DNA of 64,000 nucleotides from Umezawaea endophytica (GTDB lineage: Bacteria; Actinomycetota; Actinomycetes; Mycobacteriales; Pseudonocardiaceae), in NCBI RefSeq assembly GCF_025061645.1, contig NZ_JANYMP010000004.1:427117-491116 (forward strand), read 5' to 3'. Both the position numbers and the translations under genes were made by a program. The notes under the pieces are model-generated. The model was given only the letters and a program-made list of their open reading frames with translations, was not told where the DNA came from and did no database searches. Within the stretch, counting starts at the first letter, position 1. Each line of letters starts with the position of its first letter. This document shows positions 41,916 through 51,206 of the stretch, one piece after another.

Positions 41916-43097
41916 TCACCCCATCTCGCTGGTGGCTCTCCCGTCCCGCGCGGGCACGGCCTGCCGGTACGCCCGCACGGTTTCCGCTGCCACGTGGTCC
42001 CAGGAGTAGCGGGCGCGCACCCGGTCGGCTCCCGCGATCGAGTAGAACTGGCACCTCAGCCGGTTCGCGAGCAGGTCGCGCAGCGCGCGGCCGAGAGCCA
42101 CGGGGTCGTGCGGCGGCACCAGGACGCCGGTGAGGCCGTCGACGACGACGTCCGCGAGCGCGCCCACCCTGGCCGCCACCACGGGGATGCCGCACGACAT
42201 CGCCCGCAGCGAGGTGATGCCGGACTGCTCGTACCAGGGCACGCACACGACGACGTCGGCCGAGCGCAGCAGCGCGGGCAGCGCCGCGGTCGTCACCTCC
42301 CCGGTGAACCGCACCCGGTGCGCGACGGAGCGCTTCTCGGCGTACTGGACGAGCCTGCTGACCTCGGGGTTGTGCCGCGGCGCCGTTCGCCGGACCGGGT
42401 CGGCGATCACCAGCTCCGCGCCGGGCACCGTGGCCAGCGCGTCGATGGCGGTGTGGAACCCGTTGCGCGGCAGCACTTCGCCGACGGCGAGCACCCGTCC
42501 CCGCGGGCCGCGCGAGGCGGTCGGGCCGTCGGGGCTGAACTGGTCGGGGTCGAGGCCCCACGGCACCAGCGACATCCGCGAGCGGGGCACGCCGATCCGC
42601 CCCAGTTCGGCCACCTCGTCGTTGCTGGCCGCGATGACGCGGTCGGCGGAGATCGCGATCAGGCGTTCGAGGGCGATCCGCCAGCGGGCGGTGGAGCCGC
42701 TGGAGCGCTGGAAGCGGTCCTCCACGACCTTGAGCGCGTGGAACGACTGCACGAGCGGCGCGTCGGACTCGCGCACGGCCAGTCCGGACGTCCAGGAGTG
42801 CAGGTGCACGACGTCGGGTGCCCGCTGCTCCCAGCCGCGGTCCAGGTACGCCGCGATCCCGTCGAGGTGGGGGAGCAGTTCGGCCATGGGCAGCGGGGTG
42901 GTCGGACCCACCGGCATGCGCACGAGGTCGTAGCCGTGCGGGGTGCGCCTGCGCTCGGGGAGGGCGCGGGAATCGCGCCGGACGTAGAGGGTGACGTCGT
43001 GCCCTTGTCCGCTCAGCGCGCCTGCCAGGCCCGCGACGTGTGCTTTCTGCTCGACGGGGTCGTTCTCCCACGACGCCGCCACCATGTCGATCCGCAT
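41916..43097 (-). CDS. Family 4 glycosyltransferase, 393 aa
   Basis: A GT-B retaining enzyme that moves a sugar from a nucleotide donor. The N-terminal Rossmann half has VEQKAHVAGLAGALSGQGHDV and VVHLHSWTSG. The C-terminal half has LVPWGLDPDQF, RVLAVGEVLPRNG and the E-x7-E donor site as EQSGITSLRAMSCG. It is similar to GT4 enzymes of glycolipid or sucrose/mannosyl transfer. ATG at 43097. It stands alone with nearly 500 bp of leader region; acceptor and donor unknown. Confidence 0.9.
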   Translation of the reverse strand: MRIDMVAASWENDPVEQKAHVAGLAGALSGQGHDVTLYVRRDSRALPERRRTPHGYDLVRMPVGPTTPLPMAELLPHLDGIAAYLDRGWEQRAPDVVHLHSWTSGLAVRESDAPLVQSFHALKVVEDRFQRSSGSTARWRIALERLIAISADRVIAASNDEVAELGRIGVPRSRMSLVPWGLDPDQFSPDGPTASRGPRGRVLAVGEVLPRNGFHTAIDALATVPGAELVIADPVRRTAPRHNPEVSRLVQYAEKRSVAHRVRFTGEVTTAALPALLRSADVVVCVPWYEQSGITSLRAMSCGIPVVAARVGALADVVVDGLTGVLVPPHDPVALGRALRDLLANRLRCQFYSIAGADRVRARYSWDHVAAETVRAYRQAVPARDGRATSEMG

Positions 43098-43557
43098 CTC
43101 GGTTCCCGTGCGTCTCCTGTGTCAATTGGTGGAATTGTGAATGGAGGTGTGGTTCGTCAATTCCTGTTGGCGGTGAATAGTGGAGTTGATGGGCGGGGAC
43201 GAGTGTAGACCGGCTCCACGGGTGGTAGAGGCGGTTTTCGTGAATGTGTTTCGATTCTTCGCGAGGGTTCCAGGAAAGCGATGCAGAAGCGTTTCAGCCT
43301 TCACTCGGGAGCGGGGGAGGTGGCGCGGAGGGGATGGCTTCCGTCTCAACAGGAATTGTCGTGGCGGTTTCGCGGAATGGCGAAACATGGCACCGACAAG
43401 GGGCGTGGCCCTCCAGTCGGACATTTCGCCATAAGCGGTGACCCGATATCGGCGGACTGCCCCGGTGGTCGACGCGGTGGAACCGGAGGGCTCCCGGTGA
43501 CGGCGAGTGGGGAACACCGAGGTAGTCGACCGATCGAGCGAAGTACGCGCCTCGACC
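43098..43557. other. Divergent intergenic region, lower GC, no gene
   Basis: Between the GT4 start and the DUF4395 promoter. It is visibly less GC-rich than the surrounding genes. It contains an inverted repeat GTTTCGC-6-GCGAAAC at 43367-43386. Two short plus frames lack ribosome sites and protein-like composition. Confidence 0.5.
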
Positions 43558-43586
43558 TTGACTGGTGGACCACGGCCGGGATTGGT
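43558..43586 (+). promoter_or_regulatory. Candidate promoter of the DUF4395 gene
   Basis: TTGACT, 17 bp, ATTGGT; the -10 ends 7 nt before the ATG at 43594, so the transcript may be leaderless. Confidence 0.45.
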
Positions 43587-43593
43587 TTGGTCC

Positions 43594-44052
43594 ATGGTCG
43601 ATCAAGAAGTGCACGAGGAAGGCGCCGCGCGCGGTGCCGACCCCAGGGGTGTGCGGTTCACCGCGGCCATGACGAGCGTGGTGCTGGGCGTCGGGCTGCT
43701 GGCCGAGAGCCCGCGGGTGCTGCTGGCGCAAGCGCTCCTCTTCGGGCTGTGCGCGGTGTTCGGCCTCCAGCTCAACCCGTACGGCGCGGCCTACCGGCGG
43801 ACGTTCCAGTCGCGGCTCGCCCCGCCGACCGAACTGGAGAGCGAGGCGCCGCTCCGGTTCTCCCAGGGCGTCGGGTGCGCCTTCGCCTCGGTGGGCGCGC
43901 TCGGCTACGCGACGGGATCGGTCGCGGTGGGCACGGCCGCCACCGCGCTGGCGCTGGCCGCCGCGCTGCTCAACGCGGTCTTCGGCGTGTGCGTCGGCTG
44001 CCACCTCTACCTGGCGCTCACCAGGGTCTGCCGCCGGGTCCGGTTGACCTGA
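43594..44052 (+). CDS. DUF4395 membrane protein, 152 aa
   Basis: Four hydrophobic segments are arranged as two pairs (VRFTAAMTSVVLGVGLL, VLLAQALLFGLCAVFGL; VGCAFASVGALGY, ALALAAALLNAVFGVCVGC). The NPYGAAYRR motif and the GVCVGCHLYL end with its cysteine pair are typical of DUF4395, often found next to thioredoxin or rhodanese genes elsewhere. No redox partner is next to it here. It converges with the response regulator gene 6 bp away. Confidence 0.82.
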   Translation: MVDQEVHEEGAARGADPRGVRFTAAMTSVVLGVGLLAESPRVLLAQALLFGLCAVFGLQLNPYGAAYRRTFQSRLAPPTELESEAPLRFSQGVGCAFASVGALGYATGSVAVGTAATALALAAALLNAVFGVCVGCHLYLALTRVCRRVRLT

Positions 44053-44058
44053 CCGACG

Positions 44059-44703
44059 CTACGCCTTCAGGTAGGCCAGCACGGCGAGCACCCTGCGGTG
44101 CCCCGCGTCCGTGGTGGGCAGGCCGAGCTTCGTGAAGATGTTGCCGATGTGCTTGTGCACGGCGCCGTCGCTGATCACCAGCAGGCCGCCGATCGTGGCG
44201 TTGGAGTGGCCCTCCGCCATCAGCCCCAGCACCTCGCGCTCGCGTGGCGTCAGGCGTTGCAGCGGGTCGTCGGCGCGGCGGCGCACCAGGAGCTGGCCGA
44301 CCACCTCGGGGTCCATCGCGGTGCCGCCCGCGGCGACCCGCTCCAGCGCGTCGAGGAAGTCGGCGACCTTGCCGACCCGCTCCTTGAGCAGGTAGCCGAC
44401 GCCGCCCGCGCCGTCGGCGAGCAGGTCGGTCGCGTAGCTCTCCTCGACGTGCGCCGACAGCACGAGCACCGCGAGACCAGGCCACTGCCTGCGCGCCTGG
44501 ACGGCGGCGCGCAGTCCCTCGTCGCGGTACGTCGGCGGCATCCGGACGTCGACGACGGCCACGTCCGGCCGGTCGGCGGCGAGCGCGGACAGCAGGTCAT
44601 CCGGGTTGTCGACGGCGGAGGTCACCTCCATGCCCTCGGCCCGCAGCAGGTGCGTCAGGCCTTCCCGGAGCAGGGCGTCGTCCTCGGCGATCACGATGCG
44701 CAC
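44059..44703 (-). CDS. NarL/LuxR-type response regulator, 214 aa
   Basis: The receiver domain has EDDALLREGL, the phosphoacceptor Asp in VAVVDVRMPP, SAHVE and KERVGKVADF (conserved Lys). A linker follows, then a LuxR helix-turn-helix (about 150-205; LTPREREVLGLMAEGHSNATIGGLL, VHKHIGNIFTKL). It partners the histidine kinase encoded 4 bp upstream. The pair closes the operon of CPBP protease and ABC transporter genes, which it probably controls. Confidence 0.94.
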   Translation of the reverse strand: MRIVIAEDDALLREGLTHLLRAEGMEVTSAVDNPDDLLSALAADRPDVAVVDVRMPPTYRDEGLRAAVQARRQWPGLAVLVLSAHVEESYATDLLADGAGGVGYLLKERVGKVADFLDALERVAAGGTAMDPEVVGQLLVRRRADDPLQRLTPREREVLGLMAEGHSNATIGGLLVISDGAVHKHIGNIFTKLGLPTTDAGHRRVLAVLAYLKA

Positions 44704-44707
44704 CGGC

Positions 44708-45904
44708 TCATGGTCCCGCAGGGATGTCCACCCTCAGCACAGTGGGTCCACCTGGAGGGCTGTCGATCGTGGTCGTGCCGTCGAAAGCGGCGACCCGGCC
44801 CCGGATCCCGAGCAGTCCGCTGCCGTGCGCCTGGTCGGCCCCGCCGTGCCCGTTGTCGGTGATCTCCACGACGAGGGCGCCGTTCTCGGTGCGCAGGCCG
44901 ACGGTGATCCGGTCGGCGCCGCTGTGCTTCACGGCGTTGGTGAGCCCCTCCGCCACGACGAAGTACGCGGCGGCCTCCACGGCCGCGGGCAGCCGGGGGA
45001 TCGGGTGCTCGTCCAGGGTGCACGGGATCGCGCAGTGCCCCACGAGTGACGCCACCGCGCCTGTGAGCCCCCGGTCGACCAGCACAGGCGGGTAGATGGC
45101 GCGCACGACCTCGCGCAGCTCGGCGAGCGCGTCGGTGGCCGCCTTCTGCGCCGTGGCCACCATCGGCAGCGCCGCGGCGGGGTTGCGGGTCAGCGCCCGC
45201 TCCACCATGCCCAGGTGCATCACCACCGCGACGAGCCGGTTCTGCGTGCCGTCGTGCAGGTTGCGCTCGATGCGCCGGAGTTCGGCGCCGTGCGCCTCCA
45301 GCGCCGCCGCGCGGGTCGCCGTGACCTCGGCGAGCCGTTCGGTCAGCGTCCGCTTCGGCGGCGCCAGCCTGGCCGCGCTCGTCCTGGCCCACCAGCGGGC
45401 CAGCGGCCGCACGAAGAACACGCCCAGGAGGCCGTACACGACGCCGATGAGCACGGCGACCCCCGCGCCCGCCCAGGACTCCACCGGCGTGTCCACCGTC
45501 GTGGCGGCGTCGGGGATGAACGGCCAGAACGCGGCGATGAACAGGTTCTGCACCAGGCCCGCGGGCGAGGCGATGGCCACGGACCCCGCCACCAGGCCGA
45601 CGGTGCCCTGGAACGCGAGCCACTGGGCGTCCCTGCGGTCGTGGGGGTTGGTCGCCACCTCCGCGACGCCCGCGCTCGTGCCCTCGGGTGGCGGCGGGAT
45701 CGTGGTCGCCAGGAAGCGGCCGACCCGGTCCCGCTCGCCCGCCGCGAGACGACGGGCGAACCGGACGACGTGGGGGAGCAGCGGGAGCGTGACGACCATC
45801 GCCACGCACCCGATCATCGCCACGAGCGCCGCGACGGCCTGGAACCCGACCACCATCGTGAAGGCGAGGAACCGCCACGCCTCGCGCCACTGCCGACCGA
45901 TCAC
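44708..45904 (-). CDS. Sensor histidine kinase, HisKA_3 type, 398 aa
   Basis: Four membrane helices occur in two pairs (GFQAVAALVAMIGCVAMVVTL near the start; GAGVAVLIGVVYGLLGVFFV before the kinase). The dimerisation segment ERNLHDGTQNRLVAVVMHLG holds the phosphorylated His. The ATP domain has EGLTNAVKHSGA, ITDNGHGG and GSGLLGIRGRVAAF. GTG 45904 fits GAGGAG at 8 nt; a GTG at 45910 is too close to it. The intramembrane sensing style fits envelope stress by peptides or lipid damage. Confidence 0.92.
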   Translation of the reverse strand: MIGRQWREAWRFLAFTMVVGFQAVAALVAMIGCVAMVVTLPLLPHVVRFARRLAAGERDRVGRFLATTIPPPPEGTSAGVAEVATNPHDRRDAQWLAFQGTVGLVAGSVAIASPAGLVQNLFIAAFWPFIPDAATTVDTPVESWAGAGVAVLIGVVYGLLGVFFVRPLARWWARTSAARLAPPKRTLTERLAEVTATRAAALEAHGAELRRIERNLHDGTQNRLVAVVMHLGMVERALTRNPAAALPMVATAQKAATDALAELREVVRAIYPPVLVDRGLTGAVASLVGHCAIPCTLDEHPIPRLPAAVEAAAYFVVAEGLTNAVKHSGADRITVGLRTENGALVVEITDNGHGGADQAHGSGLLGIRGRVAAFDGTTTIDSPPGGPTVLRVDIPAGP

Positions 45905-45968
45905 GGTCACTGCTCCTCTTCGGACGACGGGATGGGCAATCGTGGCACGGTCCCCCGACCCCGCCACG

Positions 45969-48488
45969 TCAGGCGCCCGCGCCGACCGCGTCGACGGGAC
46001 GGCCCCGCAGCGCGGACCGGGTGGCCAGCACGATCGACGAGAACCCGATGACCGCGGTGACCAGCACCAGCACCCCGTAGACGACGGGGTCGACCGTGGG
46101 CAGGACGCGTCCCGTGGTGGCGATGCTGATCCCGATCAGCGGGACGACCGCGACCACCGTGCCGATCACGACGGCGGCGGCGACCACGATCCCGGCCTCG
46201 AGCTTCATCATCCGGCTCACGTGCCGCCGGTTCGTGCCGATCAGCCGCAGCATCGCGAACTCGCGCCGCCGCGCGCCGGTGGCCATCACGAGCGTGTTCA
46301 CCACGGCGATCACCAGGTACAGCAGCAGGAAGCCGTTGCCGATCAGGTTGGTCGAGGACTGCTGGCCCCGCGCGTCACCCTGGGCGGCGGCGAACGCCGA
46401 GCGGTCGAGCACCGCCAGACCGGGGTACTCCTTCGCGAGCGCGCCCAGCCCGGCGCCGACCTCGGCGGGGTTCGCGCCGTCCGCGGTGGTGACCAGGACC
46501 GAGTCGTCGAAGCCGGTCGCGGTGTGCGCGGCGAGCAGCTCGCGCGACGCCGTGACGTCGCCGAACCCGAGGCCGTTGGCGTAGAGCGCGACGACCTTCA
46601 GGTCCTTCTTGGTGCCGTCGCCGAGGAACGCGTGCAGGGTGCCGCCGATCCCGACCCCGGCGCTGTCGGAGGCGCCGGTGCTCAGCGCGATCGAGTCGCC
46701 GCGCACCTCGTCGAGGGAACCCGCGGTCACCCCGAGGTCCATGGTGGACCCGACGCGCTCCGGCGCGATGCCCTGCGCGGCGAGCTGTTCCACCTCGACC
46801 TGGTCGAACATCGGGTACTCCACCAGGACCTGGCTCCGCACGACCGGCGACGCGTCGCGCACACCGGGCACCGCGCGCACGGCCTCGACGACCTCCGGGG
46901 CCAGACCGGACGGCCCGGCGAGGACGAAGTCCGCCGTCATCCCGGCCTCCACCTGGTCGGACGCCGCCGCGTTGGCCGTGGTGACGGTGAAGATCTGCAC
47001 CGCCGCCATCGCCACGGCGAGCGCGAGCGGGACCACGGCGCCGCTGAGCCGCCGGGCGTTGGCCCTGGTGTTGGCCACGGCGAGGTAACCGCTGATGCGG
47101 CCGCGGTTGAGCACCGGGGCGGCGGTCGCGGTGGCGACCCGCATGAGGTGCGGTCCGAGCATGGCCGTGCCGATCATCAGCAGCAGCACCGAACCGGCGG
47201 CGCCGCTGATCCCGGCGATGCCGGGCAGCAGCAGCGGCACCACGGTGCCCACCACCGTGCCCACGGCGATGAAGCCGACGCCGAACGCGCGTCGGGCGGT
47301 ACCGAGCTGCGCGGGTTCGACCGCGGCCTCGCCCAGCGCGTCCACCGGGTTGGCCTTGGCGAGGCGCCGGGCCGTGAAGTAGCCCGCCGCCAGCCCGCCG
47401 AGCACGCACAGCAGGAGCGCGGCGACCGCGGGGAGGGGGCTGTACACGAGGGTGAAGTCCGCGGGGAGCACGCCCGCGGCGGCGAACGCGTCCCGCAGGA
47501 GCCCGGCCACGGCGAGACCTGGCAGGCTGCCGAGCAGACCGCCCGCGACCGACACGAGCAGCATCTCGGCGCCGATCATGCGGTGGACCTGCCTCGGCGT
47601 GGCCGCGATGGCCCGCAGCACGGCCAGTTCCCGCCGCCGCTGCTGGATCGACAGGCCCAGCGTGGAGGAGACCACGAACAGCACGACCATCGCGATGGTG
47701 CCCACGAGCGACGAGGACAGGATCGTCAGGAACGTCCGCGCCTGGCCGACGTCGAGGAACTCCACGTCCCCGATCTCGGCGCCGGTGTAGGTGGCCAGCG
47801 GGACGCCGGTGACGGTCGCCGTGATCCGCTTCGCCAGGTCGTCGGCGTCCACGCCGGGCGCGGCGAGCACACCCACCGCGGTGATCCGCTCGGACAGCGC
47901 CGCGGCCACTTCGTCGGCGACGAACACGGCGGACTGCCGGGTCAGCACGGGCGCGGAGACGAGCCCGACCACGCGGTAGTCCGACGGGACGGAGCCGATC
48001 GCGAGGGTCGTGGTGTCCCCCGTGGACAGTCCGGCGCTCGCGGCGAGCCCCTTGTCCAGCACGGCTTCGCCCGGCGCCTGCGGCTGCCTGCCGTCGGTCA
48101 GGGTGAACGGGGCGAGGCCCGCGGACGTCCAGCCGTGGGCGTACACGGGGACCGCGCCCCCGGCGGCGGGCACGGTGACCCGGACGCTGCGCTCGGGCAC
48201 GGCCTTCTCGACGCCGGGCACCTCCGCGATCCGGTCCGCCACGTCGGCGGGCAGCGTGACGCGTTCGGCGAACGGGGTGTCCGGGCCCTCGGCGACGGCG
48301 TGGGCCTGCGGGCCGCCGACCACCACGGCCGCGGCGGCGTAGCGCTCCGCCGCGACACCGGACCGCAGTCCGGACTCCAGCAGGACACCGCTCGCGGTGA
48401 TCACCACGGCGCCGCAGAACAGCGCGACGAAGGCGGCGACGAACCCGCCGCGGCGGGCCCTGATCGTGCTCCAGGCGAGGGAGAACAC
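45969..48488 (-). CDS. FtsX-like ABC transporter permease, 839 aa
   Basis: MacB/FtsX-type double permease. An N-terminal helix (FVAAFVALFCGAVVITASGVL) is followed by a large extracellular loop, three helices with the QRRRELAVLRAIAATPRQVHRMI coupling motif, a second copy beginning SGAVVPLALAVAMAAVQIF, another loop and three helices with ARRREFAMLRLIGTNRRHVSRM. Such permeases work as mechanotransmitters or extrude peptides. The GTG start overlaps the control region 3 bp after the ATPase stop, with GGAGGTG upstream. It is coupled with the ATPase gene. Confidence 0.93.
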   Translation of the reverse strand: MFSLAWSTIRARRGGFVAAFVALFCGAVVITASGVLLESGLRSGVAAERYAAAAVVVGGPQAHAVAEGPDTPFAERVTLPADVADRIAEVPGVEKAVPERSVRVTVPAAGGAVPVYAHGWTSAGLAPFTLTDGRQPQAPGEAVLDKGLAASAGLSTGDTTTLAIGSVPSDYRVVGLVSAPVLTRQSAVFVADEVAAALSERITAVGVLAAPGVDADDLAKRITATVTGVPLATYTGAEIGDVEFLDVGQARTFLTILSSSLVGTIAMVVLFVVSSTLGLSIQQRRRELAVLRAIAATPRQVHRMIGAEMLLVSVAGGLLGSLPGLAVAGLLRDAFAAAGVLPADFTLVYSPLPAVAALLLCVLGGLAAGYFTARRLAKANPVDALGEAAVEPAQLGTARRAFGVGFIAVGTVVGTVVPLLLPGIAGISGAAGSVLLLMIGTAMLGPHLMRVATATAAPVLNRGRISGYLAVANTRANARRLSGAVVPLALAVAMAAVQIFTVTTANAAASDQVEAGMTADFVLAGPSGLAPEVVEAVRAVPGVRDASPVVRSQVLVEYPMFDQVEVEQLAAQGIAPERVGSTMDLGVTAGSLDEVRGDSIALSTGASDSAGVGIGGTLHAFLGDGTKKDLKVVALYANGLGFGDVTASRELLAAHTATGFDDSVLVTTADGANPAEVGAGLGALAKEYPGLAVLDRSAFAAAQGDARGQQSSTNLIGNGFLLLYLVIAVVNTLVMATGARRREFAMLRLIGTNRRHVSRMMKLEAGIVVAAAVVIGTVVAVVPLIGISIATTGRVLPTVDPVVYGVLVLVTAVIGFSSIVLATRSALRGRPVDAVGAGA

Positions 48489-48491
48489 CGG

Positions 48492-49250
48492 TCACACCTC
48501 CCCGAGGTTGGTCATGAACTCGGACACCTGCGCGGCCGTCGGGTGGTGCATCCGCCCCGCGATCCGGCCGTCGGCGAGGAACACGACGGAGTCGGCGTAC
48601 GACGCGGCGACCGGGTCGTGGGTCACCATCAGCACGGTCTGCCCCAGTTCGAGGACGAGCTGCCGGAACAGCTCCAGCACCTGGCGGCCGGTGCGGGTGT
48701 CGAGCGCGCCGGTCGGCTCGTCGGCCATCACCACCTCCGGCCGGTTGACCAGCGCGCGGGCGATGGCGACGCGCTGCTGCTGGCCGCCGGAGAGCTGCGA
48801 GGGGCGGCGGTCGGCGCGGTCGCCCATGCCGACCCGGCCCAGCAGTTCGCGCAGCCACGCCCGATCGACCTCGTGCCCGGACAGCCTCGGCACGAGCGCC
48901 ACGTTCTCCTCGACGGTCAGCGCGGACATCAGGTTGTAGGCCTGGAAGACGAACCCGACCCGGTCGCGGCGCACGGCGGTGAGCGCGGCCTCCTTCATCC
49001 CGGCCAGCTCCACGTCACCGAGCAGGACGCTGCCCGACGTCGGCTGGTCGAGCCCGGCGGCGCAGTGCAGGAACGTGCTCTTGCCCGAACCGGACGGTCC
49101 CATGACGGCGGTGAACGTGCCCCGGTCGAGCGCGATGGACACGTCGCGGAGCGCGGTCACCGAGTTCTCGCCGGAACCGTAGGTCTTGGTCACCGACTCC
49201 AGGCGCAGCGCGCTCGTGCCGACGGACGTGGTGGTCAGCGCGCGGCTCAT
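48492..49250 (-). CDS. ABC transporter ATP-binding protein, LolD/MacB type, 252 aa
   Basis: Walker A MGPSGSGKST, Q-loop VFQAYNLMSALTVEENV, signature LSGGQQQRVAIARAL, Walker B VVMADEPTGALD and switch His in VTHDP are all intact. It powers the FtsX-like permease encoded downstream. The ATG overlaps the stop of the CPBP gene (TCAT region 49247-49250), so translation is coupled. A role in antimicrobial peptide resistance or lipoprotein/peptide export is likely from the family and the adjacent two-component pair. Confidence 0.95.
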   Translation of the reverse strand: MSRALTTTSVGTSALRLESVTKTYGSGENSVTALRDVSIALDRGTFTAVMGPSGSGKSTFLHCAAGLDQPTSGSVLLGDVELAGMKEAALTAVRRDRVGFVFQAYNLMSALTVEENVALVPRLSGHEVDRAWLRELLGRVGMGDRADRRPSQLSGGQQQRVAIARALVNRPEVVMADEPTGALDTRTGRQVLELFRQLVLELGQTVLMVTHDPVAASYADSVVFLADGRIAGRMHHPTAAQVSEFMTNLGEV

Positions 49251-50182
49251 GCGGAGACCTCGGCCTTCGTGGTGGAGGTGGCGGTGACCGGGGAGGTGTA
49301 GCCCAGCCTGCCGCGGGTGAGGACGACGACGATGAGCGTCAGCACGCCGAGGCCGAGCGTCGGACCCCAGAGCCACAGGTTGTTCGCGTCGGGGAAGATC
49401 TCCGAGAAGGCGATGGACTGGAAGTTGTTGATCGAGCAGTGCAGCAGCATGACGAGCGGCAGGCTCTGGCGGCCCTTGTTGTAGACCAGCGTGATCAGGA
49501 AGCTCATCTCCATGGCCGTGATGGTGAAGCGGACGAGCGTCTCGGCGTTGACGTCCGGGCCGCCCCACGGGGTGAGGAACAGCGGGGCGTGCCAGAGGGC
49601 CCACAGGAGGCCGAGGATGAAGGTGGCGACCATCGGCTGGTGGCGCTCCTGGAGGCGGCTCAGTGCGAAGTCGCGCCAGCCCGGCTCCTCGGCGAGGCCC
49701 GTGGTGAAGAACTGGATGACCAGCATCGGCACGTAGATCGCCAGCACCATCAGCGACGGGGCGCGCATCGCGTCCTCGGCACCGGGCATCGCCGCGGTGC
49801 CCGCGAGGACGGCGATCGGGACGGCGAACAGCGCGAACGCGTACCACCCGACACCGGCCCGGAACTGGAAGAGCCGCCTGCGCCACCGCCGCAGCCCCTC
49901 GCGGCCCTCGGTGATCGCCGTGACGGTGAACGCGGCGGTCAGCGGACCGAGGTACGCGCCGGGCAGGATCGCCGTGAGCTGGTTGCCCATCAGCAGGTCC
50001 GGGTAGCGGAAGTGCAGGACGCCGAACCCGTCGAGCGACAGGATGTACGGCACCCACGCGATCCAACTGATGGCGTTGGCGAGGGTGAAGAACGTGGTCA
50101 GTGGGAAGCGCTGGACCAGCGCCTGGAAGCGGTTCGAGGGGGCGCGGCCGGTGTGGGCGGCTGGGGTCGAGGTCATGCTCAA
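49247..50182 (-). CDS. CPBP-family intramembrane metalloprotease, 311 aa
   Basis: Eight or so membrane helices with the protease motifs EEPGWRDFALSRLQERH (EExxxR), WALWHAPLFLTPW (first His) and MLLHCSINNF (second His). The family includes CAAX prenyl proteases and bacterial immunity or bacteriocin-processing proteases. Start at ATG 50182 or 50176. It opens the five-gene minus operon with ABC transporter and two-component genes; this context suggests defence against, or processing of, a peptide, though no precursor peptide gene was found. Confidence 0.9.
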   Translation of the reverse strand: MSMTSTPAAHTGRAPSNRFQALVQRFPLTTFFTLANAISWIAWVPYILSLDGFGVLHFRYPDLLMGNQLTAILPGAYLGPLTAAFTVTAITEGREGLRRWRRRLFQFRAGVGWYAFALFAVPIAVLAGTAAMPGAEDAMRAPSLMVLAIYVPMLVIQFFTTGLAEEPGWRDFALSRLQERHQPMVATFILGLLWALWHAPLFLTPWGGPDVNAETLVRFTITAMEMSFLITLVYNKGRQSLPLVMLLHCSINNFQSIAFSEIFPDANNLWLWGPTLGLGVLTLIVVVLTRGRLGYTSPVTATSTTKAEVSA

Positions 50183-50349
50183 AGGCTAGGAATGGATCTT
50201 GTGGAAATCAGTGCAGGCAAGGGGCGTCCTCGTGGTGGAGTCCGCTCTACCACCGCGGGTGACGAGGAGGGGCGGACCACCCTGACCTGGCCGGGGAGGG
50301 CCGGGCGGTTTCCTCGCGCAACCCGGCCCGCGCACGGCACCGCCGCCGG

Positions 50350-50355
50350 TACGGT
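50350..50355 (+). promoter_or_regulatory. Probable -10 of a leaderless promoter
   Basis: TACGGT lies 6 nt before the GTG at 50362 and no Shine-Dalgarno is visible. Confidence 0.35.
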
Positions 50356-50361
50356 TGCCGC

Positions 50362-51180
50362 GTGCCGACCACCTTCCGCATCGGCGGGGACCTGGAGGTC
50401 CGGAGGCTCGGGTTCGGTGCGATGCACCTGCCGACCGAACCGGACGCCGCCCGCGCCGCCGCCATCGCCGTCGCCAGACGAGCCGTCGAGCTGGGGGTGA
50501 CGCTGATCGACACCGCCCACCTGTACGGCGGGGGCGCGAACGAGGAACTGCTCGCCGAAGCCCTGCACCCGTACCCGGCCGACCTGCTCGTCACCACCAA
50601 GGTCGGTGTGGCCCGCACCGGCCCCGGCGGCGAGTGGGAGCTGAACGGGCGGCCCGAGGTGCTGCGCGAGCAGGTCGACCACGCCCTCCGCAGGCTCCGG
50701 GTCGACCGGGTGGAACTGCTGCAACTGCACCGGATCGACCCCGAGGTGCCGCTCGCGGACCAGCTCGGCGCGCTGCGCGACCTCCGCGACGCGGGCAAGG
50801 TCGGCCGGATCGGCCTGTCCGAGGTCACCGCAGCCGAACTGGGGCTGGCGCGGGATGTCGTCGACATCGCCAGCGTGCAGAACCGCTACAGCCTGGTCGA
50901 CCGCGAGCACGAACCAGTGCTGGAGGCGTGCGAGGCGGCGGGCATCGCCTTCCTCCCGTGGCGGCCGGTGCTCGGCGCGGCGACCGGCCAGGCGGCCGGG
51001 ATCGCGGAGGTCGCCGCAGACCTGGGCGCCACACCCGCGCAGGTCGGCCTGGCCTGGCTGCTCGCCCGCTCACCGGTCGTCCTGCCGATCCCCGGCACCT
51101 CCAGCCTCACCCACCTGGAGGAGAACGTCGCCGCCGCCGACCTCAACCTGACACCGGCCCACCTCGCCCGGCTGGGCTAG
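50362..51180 (+). CDS. Aldo/keto reductase, 272 aa
   Basis: An NADPH-dependent (alpha/beta)8 reductase: GFGAMHLP, the catalytic Asp/Tyr in VTLIDTAHLYGGGANEEL, the Lys in LLVTTKVGV, the His in ELLQLHRIDPEVP, and the cofactor region VVLPIPGTSSLTHLEENV. Leaderless GTG start inferred. It diverges from the CPBP operon. General detoxification of aldehydes or ketones is the usual role. Confidence 0.92.
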   Translation: MPTTFRIGGDLEVRRLGFGAMHLPTEPDAARAAAIAVARRAVELGVTLIDTAHLYGGGANEELLAEALHPYPADLLVTTKVGVARTGPGGEWELNGRPEVLREQVDHALRRLRVDRVELLQLHRIDPEVPLADQLGALRDLRDAGKVGRIGLSEVTAAELGLARDVVDIASVQNRYSLVDREHEPVLEACEAAGIAFLPWRPVLGAATGQAAGIAEVAADLGATPAQVGLAWLLARSPVVLPIPGTSSLTHLEENVAAADLNLTPAHLARLG

Positions 51181-51206
51181 CCGGACTCGGTTGCGGGACA
51201 ACGGTT

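Noticed and set aside
45096-49301. 1401-codon open frame on the plus strand
   Set aside because: Antisense to the histidine kinase, permease and ATPase genes, whose motifs are complete; composition not protein-like.
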